A stretch of 64,000 nt of DNA from Lachnoclostridium sp. UBA1308 (GTDB taxonomy: Bacteria; Bacillota; Clostridia; Lachnospirales; Lachnospiraceae): assembly GCA_002307215.1 (NCBI GenBank), contig DBTU01000028.1:32718-96717 (forward strand), written 5' to 3'. Within the stretch, counting starts at the first letter, position 1, and each line of letters opens with the position of its first letter. The notes under the pieces were generated by a model. The model was given only the letters and a program-made list of their open reading frames with translations. It searched no databases and was not told the origin of the DNA. Positions 1 through 8,152 of the stretch are shown here, piece by piece. Made by a program: the position numbers and the translations under genes.

Positions 1-568
1 CAAGTAACAGCATGCTATCTATCAGATAACAAATATCATCATAATCAAGCTTTAACTCCATCAGCCATAGAGCCGCTCTCTTACCAACGGTGGTCGGCTG
101 TGCCGGCTGAAAATGAGTGAAGGCCAGTGTCGGAAGCGCACGATATTCCATGGCGAACTTAGAAAGCTCAGCCATAACATTAACCAGCTTCTTCTTCACC
201 AGCTTAAGTGCTTCGGTCATTACAATAATGTCTGTATTATCACCGACATAGCAAGAGGTTGCTCCCAGATGAATGATACCCTTAGCCTTCGGGCACTGCT
301 CTCCATAGGCATATACATGGGACATTACATCGTGACGAACTAAGGCTTCTCGTTCTTTCGCCACCTCATAATTGATATCCTCCTGATGTGCTTTCAGTTC
401 CTCGATCTGTTCCTGCGATATATTTAACCCAAGCTCTCTTTCTGCTTCTGCGAGGGCTACCCAAAGCTTTCTCCAGGTCCTGAATTTCATGTCCGGTGAA
501 AAGATATATTGCATCTCCTTTCCCGCATAGCGCTCGGATAAAGGACTCATATACTTATCATTGCTCAT
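1..568 (-). CDS. purB: Adenylosuccinate lyase, N-terminal part (runs off the window)
   Basis: PurB releases fumarate from SAICAR and from adenylosuccinate in purine synthesis; it is a cytosolic homotetramer of the fumarase/aspartase superfamily. Only the first 189 residues are here, because the frame is still open at position 1. The start is ATG at 568, with AAAGGGG about 7 nt upstream. The translation begins MSNDKYMSPLSERYAGKEM and contains RHDVMSHVYAYG followed by KGIIHLGATSCYVGDN, which are characteristic of the N-terminal lyase domain. It is the last visible gene of the minus-strand run purC, purF, esterase, purB, 60 nt after the esterase stop. Identification is secure; the C-terminal active-site loop cannot be checked. 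Confidence 0.95.
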   Translation of the reverse strand, partial: MSNDKYMSPLSERYAGKEMQYIFSPDMKFRTWRKLWVALAEAERELGLNISQEQIEELKAHQEDINYEVAKEREALVRHDVMSHVYAYGEQCPKAKGIIHLGATSCYVGDNTDIIVMTEALKLVKKKLVNVMAELSKFAMEYRALPTLAFTHFQPAQPTTVGKRAALWLMELKLDYDDICYLIDSMLLL

Positions 569-628
569 GTTATTGCCCCTTTCTGTTATCATTTACAGAT
601 ACCGCAAATGCAGTATCTAAAATTTTCT

Positions 629-1678
629 TTACCAATTCATAAGCTCTTCCAGTTTACCCACTAATCGTGCTGCCATCTTATTATGTGTAATCTTGGTTGG
701 GTGCCAGTCAGCACCAATACCGTCCGTTTCCAGCTGATCGTCGAAGGCCATATAATAGATATCCTTTATTCCCTCAGTTGTGAGTAGATTTACCTGATGT
801 TCTATCTCAGCGCACAAATCCTGTCCCATCGCACCCAGGGTACATAAAATCTTTGAATATGGATTTAAGTTGCGTACATTTTTAATAAATTTATGATATT
901 CCCTACCGAAGGTTTCCACCCTGTCCGGGATTTTCTTTGTATAGCTTTGATCATTCGTGCCCAGATTGATGATGATACAATCCGGTATAAATGCTTTATT
1001 GTTCCAAATAGATAACTCCTTATTACCAAGAGCAAGATCCGTTGCCTTATCTGTATACGGATACATCGCCGGCATCAGCCAGCTATCATTTGGAATCTCT
1101 TCCTCCGTATAGTTCGAGATGATTCCTATTCCACTCCACGAAATCAGATGGTAATCTGCATTAAGAGCTCTTGCTGTTGTAGCAGCATATGCCTCCCAGG
1201 GATTTTCTTGAGCTGTAGTAAAGGTATCCACATTCAATACACCTTCAATTCCATACCCACAGGTAATCGAATCCCCGATGAATTCCAGCTTTCTTATACC
1301 TGCTTGAGTTGGAACAGGCTTCGTTCCATCCGTAATAATTCCTTTGATTCCTACTCTGCCAAAGGCTACCTCCGAATATTTAACCAGTCTTATCTTTGTT
1401 TCCTTCGCTTTTGTTCCTTGATAAAGCAGATAGGTGTCCTCTTCTTTGTCTAGTACGAGGCGTTTGGAGGGAGTCTCTTCTTCATCTACAAATACCGCTA
1501 CTACTGCTCTGTGAATGCTCTCAAAGGAAGAGCCATCCGACCATAGCACTGCTTCTGCCCTCGTTCCGGTAAACAAAAACTCAATTGCTGAACAGGAATA
1601 ATCAATATATGTGATATCCTGATACCTTAAGGTTCTTCCGATTACTCTGACATGACTGTCATCCCCATGTACTATCAT
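629..1678 (-). CDS. SGNH/GDSL carbohydrate esterase, CE2 (acetyl-xylan esterase) type
   Basis: Probable deacetylase of plant polysaccharides or oligosaccharides. About 120 N-terminal residues look like the beta-sandwich domain of CE2 enzymes; the SGNH domain follows. Visible blocks are EFIGDSITCGYGIEG (nucleophile Ser), a middle INLGTNDQ block (oxyanion Asn) and GADWHPT near the C-terminus (Asp and His). I chose ATG 1678 because GGAGG sits 5-6 nt upstream; an earlier TTG at 1693 would overlap that ribosome site. There is no signal peptide, so the enzyme would be cytoplasmic and act on imported acetylated sugars (inference). It begins 20 nt after the purF stop and ends 60 nt before purB, an unusual place for such a gene. 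Family confidence is high; the substrate is not shown. Confidence 0.85.
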   Translation of the reverse strand: MIVHGDDSHVRVIGRTLRYQDITYIDYSCSAIEFLFTGTRAEAVLWSDGSSFESIHRAVVAVFVDEEETPSKRLVLDKEEDTYLLYQGTKAKETKIRLVKYSEVAFGRVGIKGIITDGTKPVPTQAGIRKLEFIGDSITCGYGIEGVLNVDTFTTAQENPWEAYAATTARALNADYHLISWSGIGIISNYTEEEIPNDSWLMPAMYPYTDKATDLALGNKELSIWNNKAFIPDCIIINLGTNDQSYTKKIPDRVETFGREYHKFIKNVRNLNPYSKILCTLGAMGQDLCAEIEHQVNLLTTEGIKDIYYMAFDDQLETDGIGADWHPTKITHNKMAARLVGKLEELMNW

Positions 1679-1698
1679 TATAATCCTCCACAAACATA

Positions 1699-3135
1699 TT
1701 AAAGATCGTACTCTCCCCTAATATCTTGGGTAGGGGGAGCAATCGGATAATTACCGGTAAAACAGGCATCGCAGTAGCCCTTATCTCCGCCGATCATTTC
1801 GCTCAATCTTTCCGCAGATAGATATCCGAGCGAATCCGCTCCAATCATATCTCTTATCTTATCGATTGAATTATTGTGAGCAATCAGCTGATCTCCGGTC
1901 GGGATATCAGTTCCAAAATAACAAGCATATAAAAACGGTGGCGAACTGATTCTTACATGAACCTCGGTGGCTCCTGCTTTCTTAAGCATTCGAACGATCT
2001 TCTCACTGGTGGTTCCACGTACAATGGAGTCATCTATCATAACTACTCTCTTGCCCTGAACAACCTCAGGCAGAACATTTAACTTAATACGGACACTGGA
2101 GACACGCATGGCTTGTTTTGGTTTGATAAAGGTTCTGCCGACATAACTGTTCTTAACAAAGGCCATACCAAAGGGTATGCCTGATTCGAGTGAATACCCA
2201 AGTGCCGCCGCATTACCGGAATCCGGTACACCGACTACGACATCCGCTTCTACCGGGTAGGTTTGTGCCAGAATTCTTCCCGCCATGATTCTTGAATTAT
2301 AGACACTGACTCCGTCAAAGCGACTATCAGGTCTTGAAAAATAAATATATTCAAAGATACATTTTGCAATCTTTTGGTTGCACTGTGAGGTATCGGAATG
2401 GATTCCTTCCTCGTTAATCATTACCACCTCACCCGGTAATACATCACGGATGAATTCGGCATCTGCCGCACTAAGCGCAGCTGTCTCCGAGGCAAGGATA
2501 TATGCATTATCTCTCTTACCGATTACCAGCGGATGAAAACCGAAAGGATCTCTTGCGCCGATTAATTTTCTTGGGCTCATGATTACCAGGGAATAAGCCC
2601 CGCTCAACTTCTTCATCGCTCTGCGTACCGCTTCTTCCACTGTTGCAGAATTCAGACGCTCCCTCGCAATATGATATGCAATTACTTCGGTATCGATCGT
2701 GGTCTGAAAAATAGCTCCGGTATATTCCAATTCCTTGCGAAGCTCCGGTGTATTAACCAAATTACCATTATGGGCCAGGGCTAGCGTACCCTTAATATAA
2801 TTCAAAACCAGCGGCTGCGTATTATTGATGTTGCTGCCTCCGGCTGTGGAATAACGGACATGTCCAATTCCGATATTACCCTTAAGGGTATCTAAATGCT
2901 CCGGGGTAAACACTTCACTGACGAGCCCCATACCCTTCCACGCTTTCACCGCGCCCTTCGGACCGTCGGTGTCGCTGACAGCGATACCGCAACTCTCCTG
3001 TCCTCTGTGTTGTAGCGCAAATAAACCGTAATATATAGTGGATACTATGTCATTACCATCCAAATCATAGACTCCGAATACCCCACATTCTTCATGTAGT
3101 TCATCCGGGTTATAACTGTTATTTTCCATATTCAT
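1699..3135 (-). CDS. purF: Amidophosphoribosyltransferase (glutamine PRPP amidotransferase)
   Basis: PurF makes 5-phosphoribosylamine from PRPP and glutamine, the committed step of purine synthesis. The product has 478 residues. The N-terminus holds a short propeptide and then ECGVFGV, where Cys17 is the N-terminal nucleophile exposed by processing. The PRPP loop is VVMIDDSIVRGTT. Four cysteines expected of the [4Fe-4S] class are present: one in CIFEYIYFSR, one in YACYFG, and two in CDACFTGNYP. The enzyme is therefore the oxygen-labile B. subtilis type, as expected in an anaerobe. ATG 3135 is the likely start, with AGAGG about 14 nt upstream; ATG at residue 3 is an alternative. It lies between purC and the esterase in one minus-strand run. 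Confidence 0.96.
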   Translation of the reverse strand: MNMENNSYNPDELHEECGVFGVYDLDGNDIVSTIYYGLFALQHRGQESCGIAVSDTDGPKGAVKAWKGMGLVSEVFTPEHLDTLKGNIGIGHVRYSTAGGSNINNTQPLVLNYIKGTLALAHNGNLVNTPELRKELEYTGAIFQTTIDTEVIAYHIARERLNSATVEEAVRRAMKKLSGAYSLVIMSPRKLIGARDPFGFHPLVIGKRDNAYILASETAALSAADAEFIRDVLPGEVVMINEEGIHSDTSQCNQKIAKCIFEYIYFSRPDSRFDGVSVYNSRIMAGRILAQTYPVEADVVVGVPDSGNAAALGYSLESGIPFGMAFVKNSYVGRTFIKPKQAMRVSSVRIKLNVLPEVVQGKRVVMIDDSIVRGTTSEKIVRMLKKAGATEVHVRISSPPFLYACYFGTDIPTGDQLIAHNNSIDKIRDMIGADSLGYLSAERLSEMIGGDKGYCDACFTGNYPIAPPTQDIRGEYDL

Positions 3136-3280
3136 GCGTACTGATCCATCCTCTCATTCATATAAAAGTTAACAGGTTAACCATCTCTATCGCAACAAAA
3201 AGGGAGAAGCTCACGAATAAGTCCTCTTACGGAACCTTTCGTTCATGGCATATCCGGTTTTGCATCATTCAAGTCAGTAA

Positions 3281-3314
3281 GGGGCTGACTAAAAATATAT
3301 TTTAGACCAGCCCC
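3281..3314. terminator. Hairpin between purC and purF, possible attenuator or processing site
   Basis: GGGGCTG pairs with CAGCCCC, with an inner CTAAAA/TTTTAG stem around ATATA. It lies 40 nt after the purC stop and about 145 nt before purF. No T-run follows on the minus strand, so full termination is doubtful; it may only reduce read-through. The rest of 3136-3353 shows nothing else recognisable. Confidence 0.45.
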
Positions 3315-3353
3315 TGAATTACCATAACAGACTGACCTGCCTGTTATCTTATC

Positions 3354-4061
3354 TTAATTTATCCCTAGACGTTTGAACACTTCCTGGTATGCATCCTCAA
3401 CGTTGCCGAGGTCTCTGCGGAAGCGATCTTTATCTAATTTCTCATGAGTTACGATATCCCAGAGTCTACAGGTATCCGGTGAAATCTCATCTGCAAGTAT
3501 TATCTGTCCCTTATATCTACCAAATTCAATCTTATAATCAATTAACTCAATACCAATGCCCGCAAAATATTTGCAAAGCACATCATTCACCTTAAATGCA
3601 TATTTTGAAATAATATCTATTTCTTCTCTGGTAGCTACACCGATAGCGATTGCATAATAATCGTTAATCATGGGATCACCCAGAGCATCATCCTTATAAG
3701 AGAATTCAAGTGTGGGGGCAATAAACCTGATGCCTTCCTCCATGCCAAGTTTTTTAGCGAAGCTTCCTGCAGAAACATTTCTTACAATAACCTCAAGCGG
3801 AACGATGGCTACCTTCTTCACAGCGGTTTCACGATCACTTAATTCTTCGATGTAGTGAGTCGGAACACCTTCCTTCTCCAACAAACGAAATACATGATTT
3901 GACATTTTGTTGTTAATTACACCTTTTCCAACAATCGTACCCTTCTTCAAACCGTTAAATGCTGTCGCATCGTCTTTATAATCTACGATTAATACATCTT
4001 CCACATCGGTATTGTAAACCCTTTTCGCTTTTCCTTCATACAGCATGTCTAGTTTCTTCAT
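3354..4061 (-). CDS. purC: SAICAR synthetase (phosphoribosylaminoimidazole-succinocarboxamide synthase)
   Basis: PurC ligates aspartate to CAIR using ATP, giving SAICAR, the substrate of PurB encoded downstream. The 235 residues match the short bacterial monofunctional form. Visible signatures are the N-terminal MLYEGKAKRVYNT nucleotide-binding strand, KMSNHVFRLLEKEGVPTHYI, PLEVIVRNVSAGSF (the family signature) and LADEISPDTCRLWD. It is the first gene of the minus-strand purine run and has a candidate promoter 70-95 nt upstream. AGGTG lies about 9 nt before ATG 4061. No PurR box or purine riboswitch was recognised in the leader. Confidence 0.97.
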   Translation of the reverse strand: MKKLDMLYEGKAKRVYNTDVEDVLIVDYKDDATAFNGLKKGTIVGKGVINNKMSNHVFRLLEKEGVPTHYIEELSDRETAVKKVAIVPLEVIVRNVSAGSFAKKLGMEEGIRFIAPTLEFSYKDDALGDPMINDYYAIAIGVATREEIDIISKYAFKVNDVLCKYFAGIGIELIDYKIEFGRYKGQIILADEISPDTCRLWDIVTHEKLDKDRFRRDLGNVEDAYQEVFKRLGIN

Positions 4062-4128
4062 TGCAACTGCACCTGTCCTTTACTATATTTTTTCATATAA
4101 TTTAAGAAGCTCTCCGTTACACTTACAT

Positions 4129-4156
4129 ATTATAATGAAACAAGCATTTACCGCAA
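4129..4156 (-). promoter_or_regulatory. Candidate sigma-A promoter for the purC operon
   Basis: On the minus strand TTGCGG (4156-4151) and a perfect TATAAT (4134-4129) are 16 nt apart. The implied start lies near 4122 and leaves a leader of about 60 nt before purC. The -35 match is weak. The rest of 4157-4432, between purC and the divergent permease, is AT-rich and shows no other recognisable element. Confidence 0.4.
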
Positions 4157-4432
4157 TAGTATTTTGTCGTTTTCAAGAACAAAACTTGAAATTTGTCTAT
4201 ATGCACAAATTTAGTTGCGAAAAGAGATGCTTTTCCATCATATTATTTTATACAAAAACATCTTGCAATCCTATATATTAAGCTTATTTATGTCACTCAT
4301 TAACTGTGATTATAAATGAATTTTATTCTTATTTTGCAGCTCTACCATCATTGCATTTGCTCTCCTCTTGCGGTACAATTCTATCGTAATTCGTAAAGTT
4401 TGACCTACCAATCACACAAAGGAAGATTTCCC

Positions 4433-5596
4433 ATGAAAATAATACTAGAGAAAATGATATTTTTCTTTCGTGCCGAAGCTGTGTTATGTATCGCGGCTGC
4501 CGCTGCGATTATCACAATGTTTTTCGTACCGCCCTCCTCACACTACCTCTCGTATCTGAATGTTCGTGTGCTGAGTCTTTTATTTTGCCTCATGGTTGTG
4601 GTATCGGGCTTTCAGAAAATTGGCATATTCCTTCTGATGTCCGAGCACTTGTTGAAACGAGTTAAGTCCTTAAGGGCACTAACCTTCCTATTGGTCATTC
4701 TCTGCTTTATTATATCCATGTTGGTAACCAACGATGTAGCACTGATTACTTTTGTACCATTTTCCATTCTATTATTAACCCTGACCGGGCAGAAAAAGTA
4801 TTTCATCCGGGTTATCGTATTAGAGACGATAGCAGCAAACCTTGGAAGTATGCTGACACCAATCGGAAATCCGCAGAATCTCTATCTTTATACCCACTAT
4901 AATATCCCGATTCTTGAATTCTTAAAAATTACTTTTCCATATGCAGCAGCTTCCTTTGTACTATTGTTTATTATCATTCTCACAACAAAAAAGGAACCTC
5001 TGAGCTTTCAAATGCCGAACAGAAGTGAAAACTATCGTAAGAATTATCGCCTGCTGCCTGTCTATACGCTCCAGTTCCTTATTTGTATTGCCTGTGTTCT
5101 TCGCCTTTTCGATTATCGCATTATGCTGGTAGCTGTATTACTATCTGTACTAATCTTTGACCTTCGTGTTTTGAAAAGAGTGGATTATGCTCTCCTCATT
5201 ACCTTTGTCAGCTTCTTTATCTTCGTCGGAAATATCGGAAACATGACCCTGGTTAAAGACTATTTTGCAAGTCTGCTGATTGGCAAAGAACTGCCTGTCG
5301 CAATTATCTCAAGCCAGATTATAAGCAATGTTCCTGCTGCTATTTTGTTATCCGCTTTTACAGATCATTACAAGACATTAATTATTGGTACGAATATCGG
5401 TGGTCTAGGCAGCCTAGTTGCCTCACTTGCCAGTCTAATATCCTATAAATTCTACTGTCGGACTACAGATGCACAGAAAGGAAAATACCTGCGTGTATTT
5501 ACCCTGTATAATCTTCTGTTTCTTGTGGGTCTCTGCCTTTTTTACCGATTTGGACATAATATCATGCTGGTGTTTTTATTCCTGCTTATATTCTAG
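4433..5596 (+). CDS. Permease of the ion-transporter superfamily (ArsB/NhaD/CitM-like)
   Basis: An integral membrane protein of 387 residues and about 10-11 hydrophobic segments. Two conserved half-repeat elements are visible: LVTNDVALITFVPFS followed by LTPIGNPQNLYLY, and in the second half SNVPAAILLSAF followed by IIGTNIGGLGSLVAS. These are typical of the ArsB/NhaD/citrate-transporter (IT) superfamily, which moves anions such as citrate or arsenite or exchanges sodium for protons. Nothing in the sequence fixes the substrate, and no ars or citrate genes are adjacent. ATG 4433 is chosen because AAGGAAG lies 7-8 nt upstream. It diverges from purC and looks monocistronic. Confidence 0.75.
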   Translation: MKIILEKMIFFFRAEAVLCIAAAAAIITMFFVPPSSHYLSYLNVRVLSLLFCLMVVVSGFQKIGIFLLMSEHLLKRVKSLRALTFLLVILCFIISMLVTNDVALITFVPFSILLLTLTGQKKYFIRVIVLETIAANLGSMLTPIGNPQNLYLYTHYNIPILEFLKITFPYAAASFVLLFIIILTTKKEPLSFQMPNRSENYRKNYRLLPVYTLQFLICIACVLRLFDYRIMLVAVLLSVLIFDLRVLKRVDYALLITFVSFFIFVGNIGNMTLVKDYFASLLIGKELPVAIISSQIISNVPAAILLSAFTDHYKTLIIGTNIGGLGSLVASLASLISYKFYCRTTDAQKGKYLRVFTLYNLLFLVGLCLFYRFGHNIMLVFLFLLIF

Positions 5597-5658
5597 CAGG
5601 AATAAAACTGATTCATTGGTTCCACTCATCTCTAAAAAATGATAATCAAAGATTGTTA

Positions 5659-6288
5659 TTAAAATCCCGTCATCATTCTTAATAACATGTCAATTTCTGT
5701 AGATAACCAACAACCATATCCCGGCATACTTGTTATATTCCATTTAGAATTTTCAACCGGATCTTGTATTGCAAAAATTGCATCGTCTGGATTATCTGGT
5801 TGTATATATATCACTATGTCTTTGTGCCCAACTGCATTTACTCCTGCTGGAGGGATATATGTGTCATAAACCAGCCGAATCCATGTATAATTATCTTCCG
5901 CGGTATAGGAAGTTAATTCTTTATCCAAAATGCTATTACTTAATGCGACTATTGGCAATTCAGAACTATCATTTTCAGTCGCGACATCCGTTATGCCAGC
6001 CCCCCCTCTCGGAACAATCCATAATAGATTATTAATATCCTCAATAAGTCCTTGATGTTTTAAATCATTACACTGAAAGCGAAAACAATCGGAATTTCTT
6101 TGAATTAACATTTCTGATTCTTTTTCTTGTAAATTCAAGTCATTATCATTCATAGTTGGAGTTATTGTAATTGATCCATTTCCTACTGATGACGGTTGTG
6201 TAGCATGGGTCTTATTGTTAGCAGAACATCCTGTACAAAGTAACGCATTTAATATAATCAATGTAAATAAAATATTCTTTTTTACCAT
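5659..6288 (-). CDS. Putative lipoprotein, function unknown
   Basis: A 209-residue protein I do not recognise. It begins MVKKNILFTLIILNALLCTGC, a lipoprotein signal whose cysteine at residue 21 would be lipidated; the -3 residue is Cys rather than the usual Leu. A Ser/Thr/Asn-rich linker and then a mixed alpha/beta-like domain follow. The start at 6288 has AGGAG 6 nt upstream. The strand and region (5.6-7.8 kb) carry a second lipoprotein and two decayed genes of similar character, suggesting a small accessory cluster of surface proteins. There are no catalytic motifs and function is not assigned. Confidence 0.7.
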   Translation of the reverse strand: MVKKNILFTLIILNALLCTGCSANNKTHATQPSSVGNGSITITPTMNDNDLNLQEKESEMLIQRNSDCFRFQCNDLKHQGLIEDINNLLWIVPRGGAGITDVATENDSSELPIVALSNSILDKELTSYTAEDNYTWIRLVYDTYIPPAGVNAVGHKDIVIYIQPDNPDDAIFAIQDPVENSKWNITSMPGYGCWLSTEIDMLLRMMTGF

Positions 6289-6369
6289 ATTTTTCTCCTT
6301 ATACAAAAATTCGAGTTTACATTTTACCTTTTTTCTCCTTTTTATATAGTAGACTTGCAAGTCAAATAA

Positions 6370-6763
6370 AAATTTAAAGGAGAAAATTATATTCCAAAAA
6401 TTGCTATTCCAACTTCTACCGTTACTTGTGTTGACGGTACGATGGATACTTATGTTGGTATTAATCCCAACGTAGATATCGATTATAAAGTTCAGGCCTT
6501 TGTAGATTGCTTCGAAGGAGCTGCGTATACAGTTTCCGACAAGTGAAGCAATATTAACAAATATACCAAATTCAACAGGGGAATGGAAGCCAAATTATAT
6601 ATATGTAAATATTACTTATAAAGGCAATCTTGATAGCGGAAAAAGAGAAGAGTATGTCTTTATAAGCTCTACCGAAGGGTGGAAAGCATATGTGGAATTT
6701 ATCGGGGCAGGTCAATCCTATATATCACTTTCTAAGACTACCGATGGTGAAAATCGATATTGA
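6370..6763 (+). pseudogene. Frameshifted remnant of a small protein
   Basis: A plus-strand coding trace without a start codon. One frame reads ...IPKIAIPTSTVTCVDGTMD... to a TGA at 6544-6546. The next frame resumes at about 6542 with SEAILTNIPNSTGEWKPNY and runs to TGA 6761-6763, ending KTTDGENRY. Joining the two gives a continuous protein-like sequence of about 125 residues, so one small indel near 6542 broke it. An AAAGGAG ribosome site survives at 6376-6382, but no ATG follows in that frame, so the 5' end is also altered. The last 26 bases overlap the 3' end of the convergent lipoprotein gene. Confidence 0.5.
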
Positions 6764-7340
6764 GAATAATTCTTGAAACCAAGAAAAAAACCGAATTATA
6801 TGGCCGCGTGACTGTTATCTCATAGGACAGATTTTCATTTACCATTAATTCATACGTAAGCTCTGTAGCATTTGACGGATTGTCAAATGAATCGTCCTTA
6901 GGACTTATTAATTTTATAGCAATTCCTTTTTCATCCGTAGCGACATTTCCATTCTTTACCCAATTATTATTTGAGGATTTCATATCCTCCGGAATTAAAT
7001 TCGAAGTTACCGTGGTCACCAATAAAAAGGAATCTCTTCTCCAAGGCTGATGTCCCCCACTATTGATCCACTCTTCATAGGTCATTAAGGTATTTAATGA
7101 TATTTGACCTGATTCGTAATCTGGTAATTTCTCAGGTGCTTCATTAAGTTGAAGCAAATTATCAACAGAATAAATAATAATAGATTGATTAGCTTTCATT
7201 TCTATGTTTTGTTCACTAATATTACTTTTCACACTCTTTTGCTTACTATAATAACATGATATAAGTACTACATTTATTATCAAAATAGAAATAAAACAAA
7301 ATGAGACTATTAATATTTTCTTACTCTTTAACATCATCAT
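6738..7340 (-). CDS. Putative lipoprotein, function unknown
   Basis: A 200-residue protein with a strong lipoprotein signal: Lys-rich N-terminus, a hydrophobic stretch and lipobox LISC, with Cys at residue 29. The mature part has no motif I recognise; it is rich in Asn, Ser and Glu and has a beta-strand-like C-terminus (YELMVNENLSYEITVTRPYN). Three successive ATGs at 7340, 7337 and 7334 follow AAAGG, so the exact start is ambiguous by two codons. It has the same orientation as the lipoprotein at 5659-6288, and its 3' end runs into the decayed gene on the other strand. Confidence 0.7.
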   Translation of the reverse strand: MMMLKSKKILIVSFCFISILIINVVLISCYYSKQKSVKSNISEQNIEMKANQSIIIYSVDNLLQLNEAPEKLPDYESGQISLNTLMTYEEWINSGGHQPWRRDSFLLVTTVTSNLIPEDMKSSNNNWVKNGNVATDEKGIAIKLISPKDDSFDNPSNATELTYELMVNENLSYEITVTRPYNSVFFLVSRIILNIDFHHR

Positions 7341-7353
7341 CCAATCCTTTCAT

Positions 7354-7813
7354 TCAATAATAATAGCAGGAATTCTGTCCTTTATTTGGGATTGTTGGAT
7401 CCCAGACATATGGTCCCTCAATGAATTCCGTGTTAATAATTCTAAGGTAAGCATATCATTTTTATTTTAACCACGCTAAAGTATTGTATAATATGTGTAA
7501 CTTTATCATTAATAAATAAAAAAATAAGTACCGGTATACTACAGATCTTTTCATCCTTTTTATCAGAAATAATATACGCTATCTTATCAATTTCTCCATA
7601 CTCATATAAAATCTCGTTTTTTATAAGTCTCTAATCCATTAGCTCGATCATATATCAAGTTTACTATTTCATTATATAGATTTTTTTCATATAGGAAAAC
7701 ATCCTTTATATTATATAGATTGGTTACAACATCAATAGAATCTCCTATCTTCACTCCCTTTTCAGTTTTATAGTCACCGCCACTAACATCTATTTCTACT
7801 ACTCCTTGGCTCT
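7354..7813 (-). pseudogene. Degraded gene of a lipoprotein-like family
   Basis: On the minus strand a start-less frame reads VEIDVSGGDYKTEKGVKIGD..., reaching RDFI and a stop. It resumes in another frame as EYGEIDKIAYIISDKKDEK and again in a third ending IEGPYVWDPTIPNKGQNSC then YYY and stop (TGA 7356-7354). The KGVKIGDSIDVV segment resembles a motif common in clostridial secreted lipoproteins. At least two frameshifts and a missing 5' end make expression impossible. The last fragment could instead belong to a second lost gene. Confidence 0.45.
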
Positions 7814-8152
7814 AAAAATGAGCACGGTGAACCTATGCACCGGCGCTGCCTCCCTTTCACATTCTGCCCAGAGTTGAATCATCATTGTCAACTGGTAAAT
7901 AATTAATTATATCATATAACATCATATATTATTTATTTCCATAGGAAAATCTATGTACACCCCTACCCCCTGATGGTATAATACTCTTACTGCCTCTTAT
8001 AAAACAATCGATAAAAGGTCTATTTACAAGTAACAACCTATCATAATCATCCCGGAACAAACACCATTGCCACACTCACAAAAAGCACCTCGCGGCGTCA
8101 TACCTGAGCTGTAACGACAATTTACAACAGATAGAGGGAGTACCAAACTTAT
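7814..8152. other. Intergenic stretch upstream of the MFS transporter
   Basis: This stretch is mostly AT-rich. Apart from the candidate promoter at 7954-7982 it has one small GC-rich hairpin near 7830 (CGGTG...CACCG). No ORF, RNA or repeat was recognised. Confidence 0.4.
7954..7982 (+). promoter_or_regulatory. Candidate sigma-A promoter for the MFS gene
   Basis: TGTACA (7954-7959) and a perfect TATAAT (7977-7982) are separated by 17 nt. A start near 7989 would give a leader of about 160 nt before 8153. The -35 box matches at four of six positions. Confidence 0.4.

Noticed and set aside
4062..4400. Possible purine riboswitch upstream of purC
   Set aside because: The conserved loop and junction sequences of the purine aptamer are absent on the minus strand.
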